Of a DNA stretch of 64,000 nucleotides, positions 38,042 to 46,395 are shown in pieces. Numbering within the stretch: position 1 is the stretch's first letter; each line of letters starts with the position of its first letter. Both the position numbers and the translations under genes were made by a program. The DNA comes from Aquimarina latercula DSM 2041 (GTDB lineage: Bacteria; Bacteroidota; Bacteroidia; Flavobacteriales; Flavobacteriaceae), in contig NZ_KE387185.1 of the NCBI RefSeq assembly GCF_000430645.1, positions 841,780 through 905,779 on the forward strand. Direction: 5' to 3'. Under the pieces are notes generated by a model that was not told where the DNA came from, searched no databases, and worked only from the letters and a program-made list of their open reading frames with translations.

Positions 38042-39730
38042 ATGAAACCACCTATTCAATACACCAAAAGCGGCGATATTAATATCGCATATCAGGTCTT
38101 TGGTTCTGGTCCCATCGATCTGGTGTATATACCAGGTTGGATTTCTAATATCGATTGGATGTGGGCATGTCCTGAGTTGGTTGCTTTCTTTACAGCCTTA
38201 ACCAAAGTGGCTAGAGTAATTCTTTTTGATAAGCGTGGAACAGGCTTATCCGATAGGATTACTGAGTTCGCGACCTTAGAAGAACGTATGGAGGATATCA
38301 AAGCGGTGATGGACGCCATACACTCCGAAAAAGCAATTTTGTTCGGACATTCTGAAGGCGGGAGTGTATCTGCCTTGTTTAGTGCAACCTATCCCAACCG
38401 TGTAATCGCTTTGATTGCTTTTGGCATTTTTGCAAAACGACGGTATACTAAGAATTATCCCTGGGCACCAACGGATCAAGAACGCCAAAAAGTGTATGAT
38501 ATGATCGAACACCATTGGGGTAGCGGTGATATGAATCTGCAATCCCTGGCACCATCCAAAGCTGATGATCAACAATTTATGGATTGGTTGTCTAATTATT
38601 TCAGGTATGGAGCCAGTCCGGGTACTGCCTTAACACTTACCAAAATGAATACCCAAATAGATATCGTAGACATTTTAAAATATGTACAGGTGCCTACATT
38701 ACTCCTGCAGCGCACCGATGACATTGATGTAAAAGTAGAAGAAGGCAGGTATATAGCCAATCATATCGAGAATGCACAGTTTGTAGAATTACCAGGGAAC
38801 GATCATTTATTCTGGGCTGGAAATACACAGGAGGTATTGGATGAAATGATCCCCTTTATCAAAAAAACAAAACCCGCAAAAAAACTAAAAGAAGGACTTA
38901 TAACCATTGTATTGATACAACTTAATTCGCTATTAAAAATTAGTGCTAGAAATCAACTTATAGAACAGTTGGCTTATCAGTTTGGGGGTAGGATGTTGCA
39001 TAAAGAAAAGAATATAATATTGGCTTCGTTTCAATCCTCTGGAGATGCAGTAGCTTATGCACTCCATCTAGGAGATAGGCTACGGCATCTAGATATTTTT
39101 TTTAGCATTGGTTTATACCTCAAAAAAGCATTTCATAACTCCTTGGACCGGTTAGATCCGCGGGATAGATATTTGATTAAGATGATGATTGACCAAACCA
39201 ATCAGAATCAAATTTTTGTGAGCCAATCTATAAAATTTTTATTAACGGGATCCATCTATCGGTTTGCCAAAGAGTGTTCGATACTGGATTATAATTCTTA
39301 TCAGACTACTACTTTGTATAGTGTTTCCAAAGAAACTATAGCGGGAGAAGTACGTAAAAACACATCTATCCCCTCTTTAATTTCTACATATGATTCTTTT
39401 ATGGAAGATTTATTACAGATTATTGATGACCATCTAGAAGATCCCAAATTTGGCATTAGGGTATTAGCTAAAAAACTGGGTATCGGTGAACGCCAGCTAC
39501 AAAGAAAAATTAAAGAAACATCAGGTAAGTCACCCGTGCAGCTTATTAATCTTATTCGATTACACAAAGCAAAATCAGCCCTGATGTTATATAAATACAG
39601 TGTTGCAGAAATTACGTTTCAATTTGGTTTTTCATGCCCTTCTTACTTTACAAAGTGTTTTAAAAAGGAATTTGGAATAAGTCCAACTGATTTATTAAAC
39701 ACTCCTAATCGTAAGAAAATAGCGAATTAA
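38042..39730 (+). CDS. Alpha/beta-hydrolase, degenerate cyclase-like domain and AraC HTH fusion
   Basis: 562 residues. Residues 1-275 are an alpha/beta hydrolase with nucleophile elbow GHSEGG (Ser104), candidate acid Asp226/227 and His255 (GNDHLFWAG). Residues about 285-430 follow the layout of class III nucleotidyl cyclase domains (FGGRMLHKEKNIILASFQSS, VSQSIKFLLTGSIYRFA, TTTLYSV), but the metal-binding Asp near the start is replaced (LIQLN), so it looks catalytically dead. Residues about 460-555 are an AraC-type double helix-turn-helix. Alpha/beta-hydrolase plus cyclase fusions exist, yet adding AraC makes an unusual one-protein sensor-regulator. No signal peptide. The 5' region has nested inverted repeats (TTTGTGC with GCACAAA). 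Confidence 0.8.
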   Translation: MKPPIQYTKSGDINIAYQVFGSGPIDLVYIPGWISNIDWMWACPELVAFFTALTKVARVILFDKRGTGLSDRITEFATLEERMEDIKAVMDAIHSEKAILFGHSEGGSVSALFSATYPNRVIALIAFGIFAKRRYTKNYPWAPTDQERQKVYDMIEHHWGSGDMNLQSLAPSKADDQQFMDWLSNYFRYGASPGTALTLTKMNTQIDIVDILKYVQVPTLLLQRTDDIDVKVEEGRYIANHIENAQFVELPGNDHLFWAGNTQEVLDEMIPFIKKTKPAKKLKEGLITIVLIQLNSLLKISARNQLIEQLAYQFGGRMLHKEKNIILASFQSSGDAVAYALHLGDRLRHLDIFFSIGLYLKKAFHNSLDRLDPRDRYLIKMMIDQTNQNQIFVSQSIKFLLTGSIYRFAKECSILDYNSYQTTTLYSVSKETIAGEVRKNTSIPSLISTYDSFMEDLLQIIDDHLEDPKFGIRVLAKKLGIGERQLQRKIKETSGKSPVQLINLIRLHKAKSALMLYKYSVAEITFQFGFSCPSYFTKCFKKEFGISPTDLLNTPNRKKIAN

Positions 39731-39933
39731 TGTCGCTATAGTTATGGTGTTTGACGTAATTGTTACGAACACGCATTACAAAGGCAACTAATTTTGCCTA
39801 ACCTTTTGATAACCAATTTTAATGAAGATACTAAAAGAACCACAATGATAAGATAGCGACCTGCTAGAACGATCATTATTTTTTGCACGGAGCTAACCCG
39901 ATGTGCAGCTTTAGAAAACAAAAAAATAAAAAG

Positions 39934-42900
39934 ATGAGGACAATGAAAACAAAAATTACAACATTTATTTTTACATTTTTTGCAATACTCACTGGTATCG
40001 CACAAACCACCTTTACCGATGGTGATTTAAATTATGAGGTTATCTCAGCAGCACCTGCACTAGCTAAAGTGACGGGTACCGACATTCCATTGGGAACCCC
40101 ATTAAACATTAACATTCCTACAACCGCAAGTGACGGAGCCACGCAATTTGATATTGTAAGTGTAGGTAATGGCGCTTTTAAAGACGCAACTATTGTCACC
40201 TTAAGTTTTTCCAATACGATTATTACCATAGAACAAGAGGCTTTTGAAAATAGTGGGCTTACTACGGTTACAATACCCAACAGTGTTACCACAATAGAAC
40301 GCGATGCATTTAGACAAAACAGTATAACCTCGTTAGATTTAGGAGAAGGAGTAACCGCACTGGGCATTGGGGCTTTTAATTTTAATCAGTTAGTAAGTAT
40401 TACCTTACCTGCCAGTGTTTCTACTATTGAAGATAGCGTGTTTAGGAATAATCCCTTAGAAACGATAACTGTAGAAGGAAATACGCCTCCTACTACAAAC
40501 AATAATGGCTCCAACGAAAATAGTTTTGGAGACCGAAGCAATATTGTAGTAACGGTTCCTACTGCAGCAAAAAATGATTACTTAAATAGCCCGGACTGGG
40601 AAGATTTTTTTAGTATCAATGGGCAGTACACAGGTCCTTCAAACGGAGAATTTACGGTAGGTGGATTTACATATCGTGTTATAGAAGGAGGTGTTCCAAA
40701 CACAGCAGAAGTAATTGATACAAGCCTCAGTGGAGCTATTGTAATTCCTGCAGAATTTACGGTAAACACAATCTCTTTTGTTGTTACGGGCATAAACAAT
40801 TTTGGGCTTAATAATATTGAAGGAGGACTCACCTCTGTAATTTTGCCAAATACAATTACCATAATAGAATTAGGTGCGTTTGAAGATAACGTCGAGCTTA
40901 CGACGATAACCATTCCTAATAGTGTTACTACCATAGAAGACCGTGCTTTTCGAAATACATCATTAGAAACGGTAATAGTTGATGCCACACAGCCTCCTAC
41001 CACTGCTGCTGAAAGTTTTGGCACGAGAACAAATATTAATGTTACCGTACCCCCAGCAGCAGTAAATACCTATTTAGCAGATGCTAATTGGGAGGATTTC
41101 TACAGTATCAATGGGCAGTACACAGGTCCTTTAGAAGAACAATTTACAACAGGTGGCTTTACCTATGAAATTACTGCAGGAGGTGTTCCTAACACGGTAA
41201 AGGTATTTAGTACAACCCTGAGTGGTGCTATCGAAATTCCTGCGCAAGTCCTTAACAATACCATTACTTTTGTTCCAACGGCTATAGAAAAGTTTGGGCT
41301 TAATAATATTGACGGAGGACTCACATCTGTAATTTTACCAAATACAATTACCATAATAGAAGAAGGTGCGTTTGAAGACAATCAACTTACTTCAGTAACT
41401 ATTCCTGAGAGTGTAACCACAATAGAAGACCGTGCTTTTAATCAAAATACATCATTAGAAACGGTAATAGTTGCTGCCACACAGCCTCCTACCACTGCTG
41501 CTGAAAGCTTTGGCACAAGAACAAATATTAATGTAACCGTACCCCCAGCAGCACTACAAGATTATTTAGATGATGCTAATTGGGAAGACTTCTTTAGTAT
41601 TAACGGACAATATACAGGTGTAGTGCCATTTGAATTTGATAAAGACGGCTTTAGCTTTAGAATCTTTGACGCTAGCCAACCAAATAATGTATTAATAACT
41701 GGTAATACCAATTCTGGGACCATAATCATCCCAGAGACAGTTGTAGAAAACACCCTAACATTTGTCCCTACTCGTATTGGTGATAATGCCTTTTTTGACG
41801 ATGGTGTTACTGCTGTAACGCTACCCAATACGATTACACGCATAGATAATAATGCTTTTGCAAACAATGCGTTGACCACAGTAACGATACCAAATACGAT
41901 TACAAGGATAAGTGATAATGCTTTTGCAAGCAACGCTTTGACTACAGTAAGTATTCCTAGTAATGTTCGTATTATTGACCCCAATGCTTTTGCCAATAAC
42001 AGTTTAACAAGCCTACATATTGAGGAAAGAAGTAACGATGTAAATTTATTTATAGATGCTAATGCTTTTATGAATAATCAGTTGACTGATATTACGTTCC
42101 CTGAATTCCCTGCAGGGGTTGTTATAAATCTTAAAGATGATGTGTTTGTCAATAATTCACTAGAAACCGTAAGGGTAGAAGCTAATAACTCTAATCAGGT
42201 ATCTTTTAATAATAGCAATCCTTTCGGAGACCGCAGCAATATCAATCTACTAGTTCCTGGGGCAGCGCTTAATGCTTATTTAAATGATGGGGATTGGGAT
42301 GGCTTTTTTAGTACTAATGAACAATATACAGGGCCGATTCCTTTAGATTTTGAACAAGATGGGATTACCTATACCATTACGAGTGCGGGTGATACCAATA
42401 CGGTATCTGCTACAAATACCAACCTTAGAGATTTTGCGCTTACCATTCCAGACGTACTTACCGAAAGAACTATTGATTTTGTGCCAACCGTTATTGGGGA
42501 TTTTTCGTTTAATGGTATAAGACTGACATCTGTAAGTTTACCAAATACGATTACTACAATAGAAGAAGGTGCCTTTGAAGACAATCCCCTTATTACCACA
42601 GTGACGATTCCTGAGAATGTTACCACAATAGAAGCGCGTGCTTTTAACCAGAATACATCATTAGAAACGGTAACGGTTACTGCCACACAGCCTCCTACCA
42701 CTGCTGCTGATAGCTTTGGCACGAGAACAAATATTAATGTCACGGTTCCTGATGCAGCAGAAAATGATTACTTAAATAGTGCGGACTGGGAAGATTTTTT
42801 TAGTATCAATGGGCAGTACACAGGTCCTCTAGGAGAAGATGGAGAATTTACAGTAGATGGAATCAGGTATCGTGTAACAGAAGGTGGTATTCCTAATACC

Positions 42901-45900
42901 GTAACTGTGGTTAGTACTAATCTTAGCGGTGCACTTACCATTCCGGGAGTCGTTACAGAAAACACCGTAGCTTTTGTGCCTACCATTATTTTTCGTTTTT
43001 CGTTGAATGATAAAGGTCTTACTTCAGTAAGTATCCCGAATACAATTACTACAATAGAAGAAGGTGCCTTTGAAGATAACGGCAACCTCACCACCATAAC
43101 CATTCCTAATAGTGTTACTACCATAGAAGGGCGTGCTTTTAGAAATAATGGCCTAACCACTTTAAATTTAGGAGAAGGCGTAGAAACACTGGGACAAGGT
43201 GCTTTTCAAAATAATCCACTAACCACGGTGACGATTCCTGATAGTGTTACTCTTATAGAATCAGATGCTTTTAGAAGTAATAATTTAGCTACTGTAGATT
43301 TAGGAGAAGGTGTTGTAGAATTAGGTACAGCTGCTTTCTTCAGTAATGAGTTAACCGACATTACGATACCTGCCAGTGTAACTACACTTGCAGATAATGT
43401 ATTTACGAGTAATCAGTTAGAGACTATAACGGTTGCAGCCAATCAACCGCCTACTGTTACTAGTAGTAGCTTTGGCACGAGAACCGATATTGCGGTAACG
43501 GTTCCTAATGAAGCGTTAGCTACCTATTTAAATGATACTAATTGGGAAGATTTCTTTAGTATCAATGGGCAATATACAGGTGCTTTAGGAGAAGAATTTA
43601 CAGTAGATGGAATAAAATACAGAATTACCGCCGGAGGTGTTCTTAATACGGTAGCAGTAGTAAGTACGACTAATAGTGGGATTATTATAATTCCAGAATC
43701 GGTTACAGAAAACACAGTAGCTTTTGAGCCAACCACGATTATAGACCTTGCACTTAATGGTCAAAGTATTAACTCCCTAAGTCTCCCCAATACCATTGTG
43801 AGTATAGGAGAACGCGCTTTTCAAGATAACGACCTCACTACGGTGACGATTCCTGATAGTGTTACTGAAATAGGAGATAACGCTTTTGATACCAACGAAT
43901 TACAAACTCTAGTACTAGGTGCAAACCTTGAGACACTAGGAGTTGGCGCTTTTAACTTTAATCAGCTAACAGCGATTACATTACCCGCAGGCATCACTGC
44001 AATTGGAAGAGGCACGTTCAGAAATAATCCGTTAGAAACCATAACCGTATTAGGGAGTGTGCCGCCTACTACCAATAATAATGGTGCTACAGAAAATAGT
44101 TTTGGAGACCGAAGCGATATTGTAGTAACGGTTCCTACTGCAGCAGAAAATGATTACTTAAATAGTGAGTTTTGGACTGGTTTTTTTAGTATCAATGGGC
44201 AGTACACAGGTGCTTTAGGAAATGAATTTACAGTAGGTGGAATTAAATACAGAATTACTGCGAGTGGTATTCCTAATACCGTAACTGCGGTTGAAACAGA
44301 ACTTACCGGTGCGCTTACTATTCCAGAGGTCGTTACAGAAAATACTATAGGTTTTGTTCCAACTGTTATACAAGAGTTTGGGTTTAATATGAGAAGCCTC
44401 ACATCTGTAAGTTTACCAAATACAATTACCATAATAGAAGAAGGTGCCTTTGAAGACAATGACCTTACTTCAGTAACTATTCCTGAAAGTGTAACCACTA
44501 TAGAAGCGCGTGCTTTTAACCTGAATCGCTTATTAGAAACAGTAACGGTTGATGCCACACAGCCTCCTACCACTGCTGATCGTAGCTTTGGCACGAGAAC
44601 AAATATTAATGTTACAGTTCCCCCAGCAGCAGTAGATACCTATTTAGCAGATGCTAATTGGGAGAATTTCTACAGTATCAATGGCCAATACACAGGTGCT
44701 CTAGGAGAACGATTTACAACAGGTGGCTTTACCTATGAAATTACTGCTGGAGGTGTTCCTAACACGGTAAAGGTATTTAGTACAACCCTGAGTGGTGCCA
44801 TCGAAATTCCTGAGCAAGTCCTTAACAATACCATTACTTTTATTCCAACGGCTATAGAAGAGTTTGGGCTTAATAATGAAGACCTTACAGCAGTAAGTTT
44901 ACCAAATACGATTATCACAATAGGACGAGGTGCCTTTGAAGATAACGACGAGCTTACGAGCATAACCATTCCTAATAGTGTTACTACTATAGAAGAGCGT
45001 GCTTTTAGAAATAATGGCCTAACCACTGTAGATTTAGGAGAAGGCTTAGTAATACTGGGACAAAGTTCGTTTCAAAATAATCCTAACCTCAGTACAGTTA
45101 CGATTCCTAATAGTGTTACTGAAATAGGAGTGAACGCTTTTCGAGATAATGGTCTAATCACTGTAAATTTAGGAGAAGGCTTAGAAATACTTGGAGAAGG
45201 TGCCTTTTTTAATAATCAGTTAACCGATATTATCATACCCACAGGTGTAACGACCATTGAAACTAGTGCGTTTAGAAATAATCCATTAACCTCGGTAACG
45301 GTATTAGCCACGGTGCCGCCTACCACAGATAGCAGCTCGAGTGAGAATAGTTTTGGTGACCGTTCTGGTATTGATTTGTTCGTGCCTGAAGGTACACCGG
45401 CTAATTATATACTCTCAGGTCAATGGGATGGCTTTAATTCCATCAATGGAGTTATCAATATCGATATCACATTGGCACTTAAAGTATTTTTACAGGGCGC
45501 TACTATTAATCCTAATGCAGGCGAAGAAGACTTGATGCGTGATGATTTACGTGTTGCAGGTCTTATTCCAACAACTTCACCATATAGTGATGGTTTAACT
45601 CTAGACGCTACCGTGTTTGATATCACAGGTAACAATGGCATTGTGGATTGGGTATTTGTACAATTGCGTGACCCTAATGATGCCTCCATAGTTATTGAAG
45701 AAAAATCTGCTTTATTACAGCGTGATGGGGATATAGTAAATACCAGCGGTAGCTCATCGTTAAGTTTTACTCTCGATGAAGACGATTATTTTATATCTAT
45801 CGAGCATCGTAATCATTTAGGGATTTTATCTGCTAATGCGATTACATTATCTGCTGCTCCAACTGTTATAGATTTTACCGCAGATCTGTCGGTAACACAA

Positions 45901-46248
45901 GGTGGGATCAATGCGCTTGTAGAAATTAGTGAAGGCAAATTTGCGATGGTAGCAGGTGATTTTGACGAAAACGGACAAGTACAACCTACTGATGTTAGTG
46001 ATACTACTTCAGCCATAGGAACCTCTGCTTATAGCAATGCCGATATGGATATGAATGGCCAAATACAACCTGCCGATATAAATAATTTGGTAAACCCTAA
46101 TGTAGGGCGTGGTGAGCAGTTATTGGCCAGAAGTACCTTGGCTACTTCTACGGGTAAAGGAACACATAAGCATATAGAGTTTAGATATGCGCCCAAAGCA
46201 CAGGCAGCAAATAAGCAGCCTTCTGAAGGGATACACGTTAAATTTTAA
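39934..46248 (+). CDS. Giant BspA-type leucine-rich-repeat surface protein with dockerin-like C-terminus
   Basis: About 2104 residues. Start chosen at ATG 39934 in front of the signal peptide (KITTFIFTFFAILTGIAQ); 39901 and 39943 are alternatives. The body is nine blocks of BspA-like LRR_5 repeats (LTSVTIPNSVTTIEDRAF pattern), each closed by a W-x-x-F-F/Y-SINGQYTG module. Blocks at DNA 40987-41305 and 44559-44880 are almost identical. The C-terminal 300 residues hold a beta domain and two dockerin-like Ca loops: DFDENGQVQPTD (about 2007) and DMDMNGQIQPAD (about 2036). BspA-type proteins serve adhesion. No T9SS tail of the usual PNP type is seen. It may pair with the next gene. Confidence 0.85.
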   Translation: MRTMKTKITTFIFTFFAILTGIAQTTFTDGDLNYEVISAAPALAKVTGTDIPLGTPLNINIPTTASDGATQFDIVSVGNGAFKDATIVTLSFSNTIITIEQEAFENSGLTTVTIPNSVTTIERDAFRQNSITSLDLGEGVTALGIGAFNFNQLVSITLPASVSTIEDSVFRNNPLETITVEGNTPPTTNNNGSNENSFGDRSNIVVTVPTAAKNDYLNSPDWEDFFSINGQYTGPSNGEFTVGGFTYRVIEGGVPNTAEVIDTSLSGAIVIPAEFTVNTISFVVTGINNFGLNNIEGGLTSVILPNTITIIELGAFEDNVELTTITIPNSVTTIEDRAFRNTSLETVIVDATQPPTTAAESFGTRTNINVTVPPAAVNTYLADANWEDFYSINGQYTGPLEEQFTTGGFTYEITAGGVPNTVKVFSTTLSGAIEIPAQVLNNTITFVPTAIEKFGLNNIDGGLTSVILPNTITIIEEGAFEDNQLTSVTIPESVTTIEDRAFNQNTSLETVIVAATQPPTTAAESFGTRTNINVTVPPAALQDYLDDANWEDFFSINGQYTGVVPFEFDKDGFSFRIFDASQPNNVLITGNTNSGTIIIPETVVENTLTFVPTRIGDNAFFDDGVTAVTLPNTITRIDNNAFANNALTTVTIPNTITRISDNAFASNALTTVSIPSNVRIIDPNAFANNSLTSLHIEERSNDVNLFIDANAFMNNQLTDITFPEFPAGVVINLKDDVFVNNSLETVRVEANNSNQVSFNNSNPFGDRSNINLLVPGAALNAYLNDGDWDGFFSTNEQYTGPIPLDFEQDGITYTITSAGDTNTVSATNTNLRDFALTIPDVLTERTIDFVPTVIGDFSFNGIRLTSVSLPNTITTIEEGAFEDNPLITTVTIPENVTTIEARAFNQNTSLETVTVTATQPPTTAADSFGTRTNINVTVPDAAENDYLNSADWEDFFSINGQYTGPLGEDGEFTVDGIRYRVTEGGIPNTVTVVSTNLSGALTIPGVVTENTVAFVPTIIFRFSLNDKGLTSVSIPNTITTIEEGAFEDNGNLTTITIPNSVTTIEGRAFRNNGLTTLNLGEGVETLGQGAFQNNPLTTVTIPDSVTLIESDAFRSNNLATVDLGEGVVELGTAAFFSNELTDITIPASVTTLADNVFTSNQLETITVAANQPPTVTSSSFGTRTDIAVTVPNEALATYLNDTNWEDFFSINGQYTGALGEEFTVDGIKYRITAGGVLNTVAVVSTTNSGIIIIPESVTENTVAFEPTTIIDLALNGQSINSLSLPNTIVSIGERAFQDNDLTTVTIPDSVTEIGDNAFDTNELQTLVLGANLETLGVGAFNFNQLTAITLPAGITAIGRGTFRNNPLETITVLGSVPPTTNNNGATENSFGDRSDIVVTVPTAAENDYLNSEFWTGFFSINGQYTGALGNEFTVGGIKYRITASGIPNTVTAVETELTGALTIPEVVTENTIGFVPTVIQEFGFNMRSLTSVSLPNTITIIEEGAFEDNDLTSVTIPESVTTIEARAFNLNRLLETVTVDATQPPTTADRSFGTRTNINVTVPPAAVDTYLADANWENFYSINGQYTGALGERFTTGGFTYEITAGGVPNTVKVFSTTLSGAIEIPEQVLNNTITFIPTAIEEFGLNNEDLTAVSLPNTIITIGRGAFEDNDELTSITIPNSVTTIEERAFRNNGLTTVDLGEGLVILGQSSFQNNPNLSTVTIPNSVTEIGVNAFRDNGLITVNLGEGLEILGEGAFFNNQLTDIIIPTGVTTIETSAFRNNPLTSVTVLATVPPTTDSSSSENSFGDRSGIDLFVPEGTPANYILSGQWDGFNSINGVINIDITLALKVFLQGATINPNAGEEDLMRDDLRVAGLIPTTSPYSDGLTLDATVFDITGNNGIVDWVFVQLRDPNDASIVIEEKSALLQRDGDIVNTSGSSSLSFTLDEDDYFISIEHRNHLGILSANAITLSAAPTVIDFTADLSVTQGGINALVEISEGKFAMVAGDFDENGQVQPTDVSDTTSAIGTSAYSNADMDMNGQIQPADINNLVNPNVGRGEQLLARSTLATSTGKGTHKHIEFRYAPKAQAANKQPSEGIHVKF

Positions 46249-46395
46249 AAAAGTAGAATCCCCATGAAAACGGAAGCATATAAAACAAATAACCAGTGCA
46301 TAGCACAAAACTATACATCCATACAAAACCAAGAAGTTTATGGTGTCAAGGACTCCGCAGCAGGTTTTGGTTTAACAAATAAAAAACAAACTATT

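Noticed and set aside
39748..39773. Hairpin GTGTT...AACAC after the AraC-fusion gene as a terminator
   Set aside because: Short interrupted stem with no T run; not distinguishable from chance.
40032..46016. Many minus-strand open frames of 70-148 codons inside the LRR gene
   Set aside because: They are antisense shadows produced by the repeated Val/Thr-rich coding sequence; they share low-complexity composition and no start or domain logic.
46264..46395. Longer start for the T9SS protein
   Set aside because: The 44-residue extension has no signal features, while a perfect signal peptide begins at ATG 46396.
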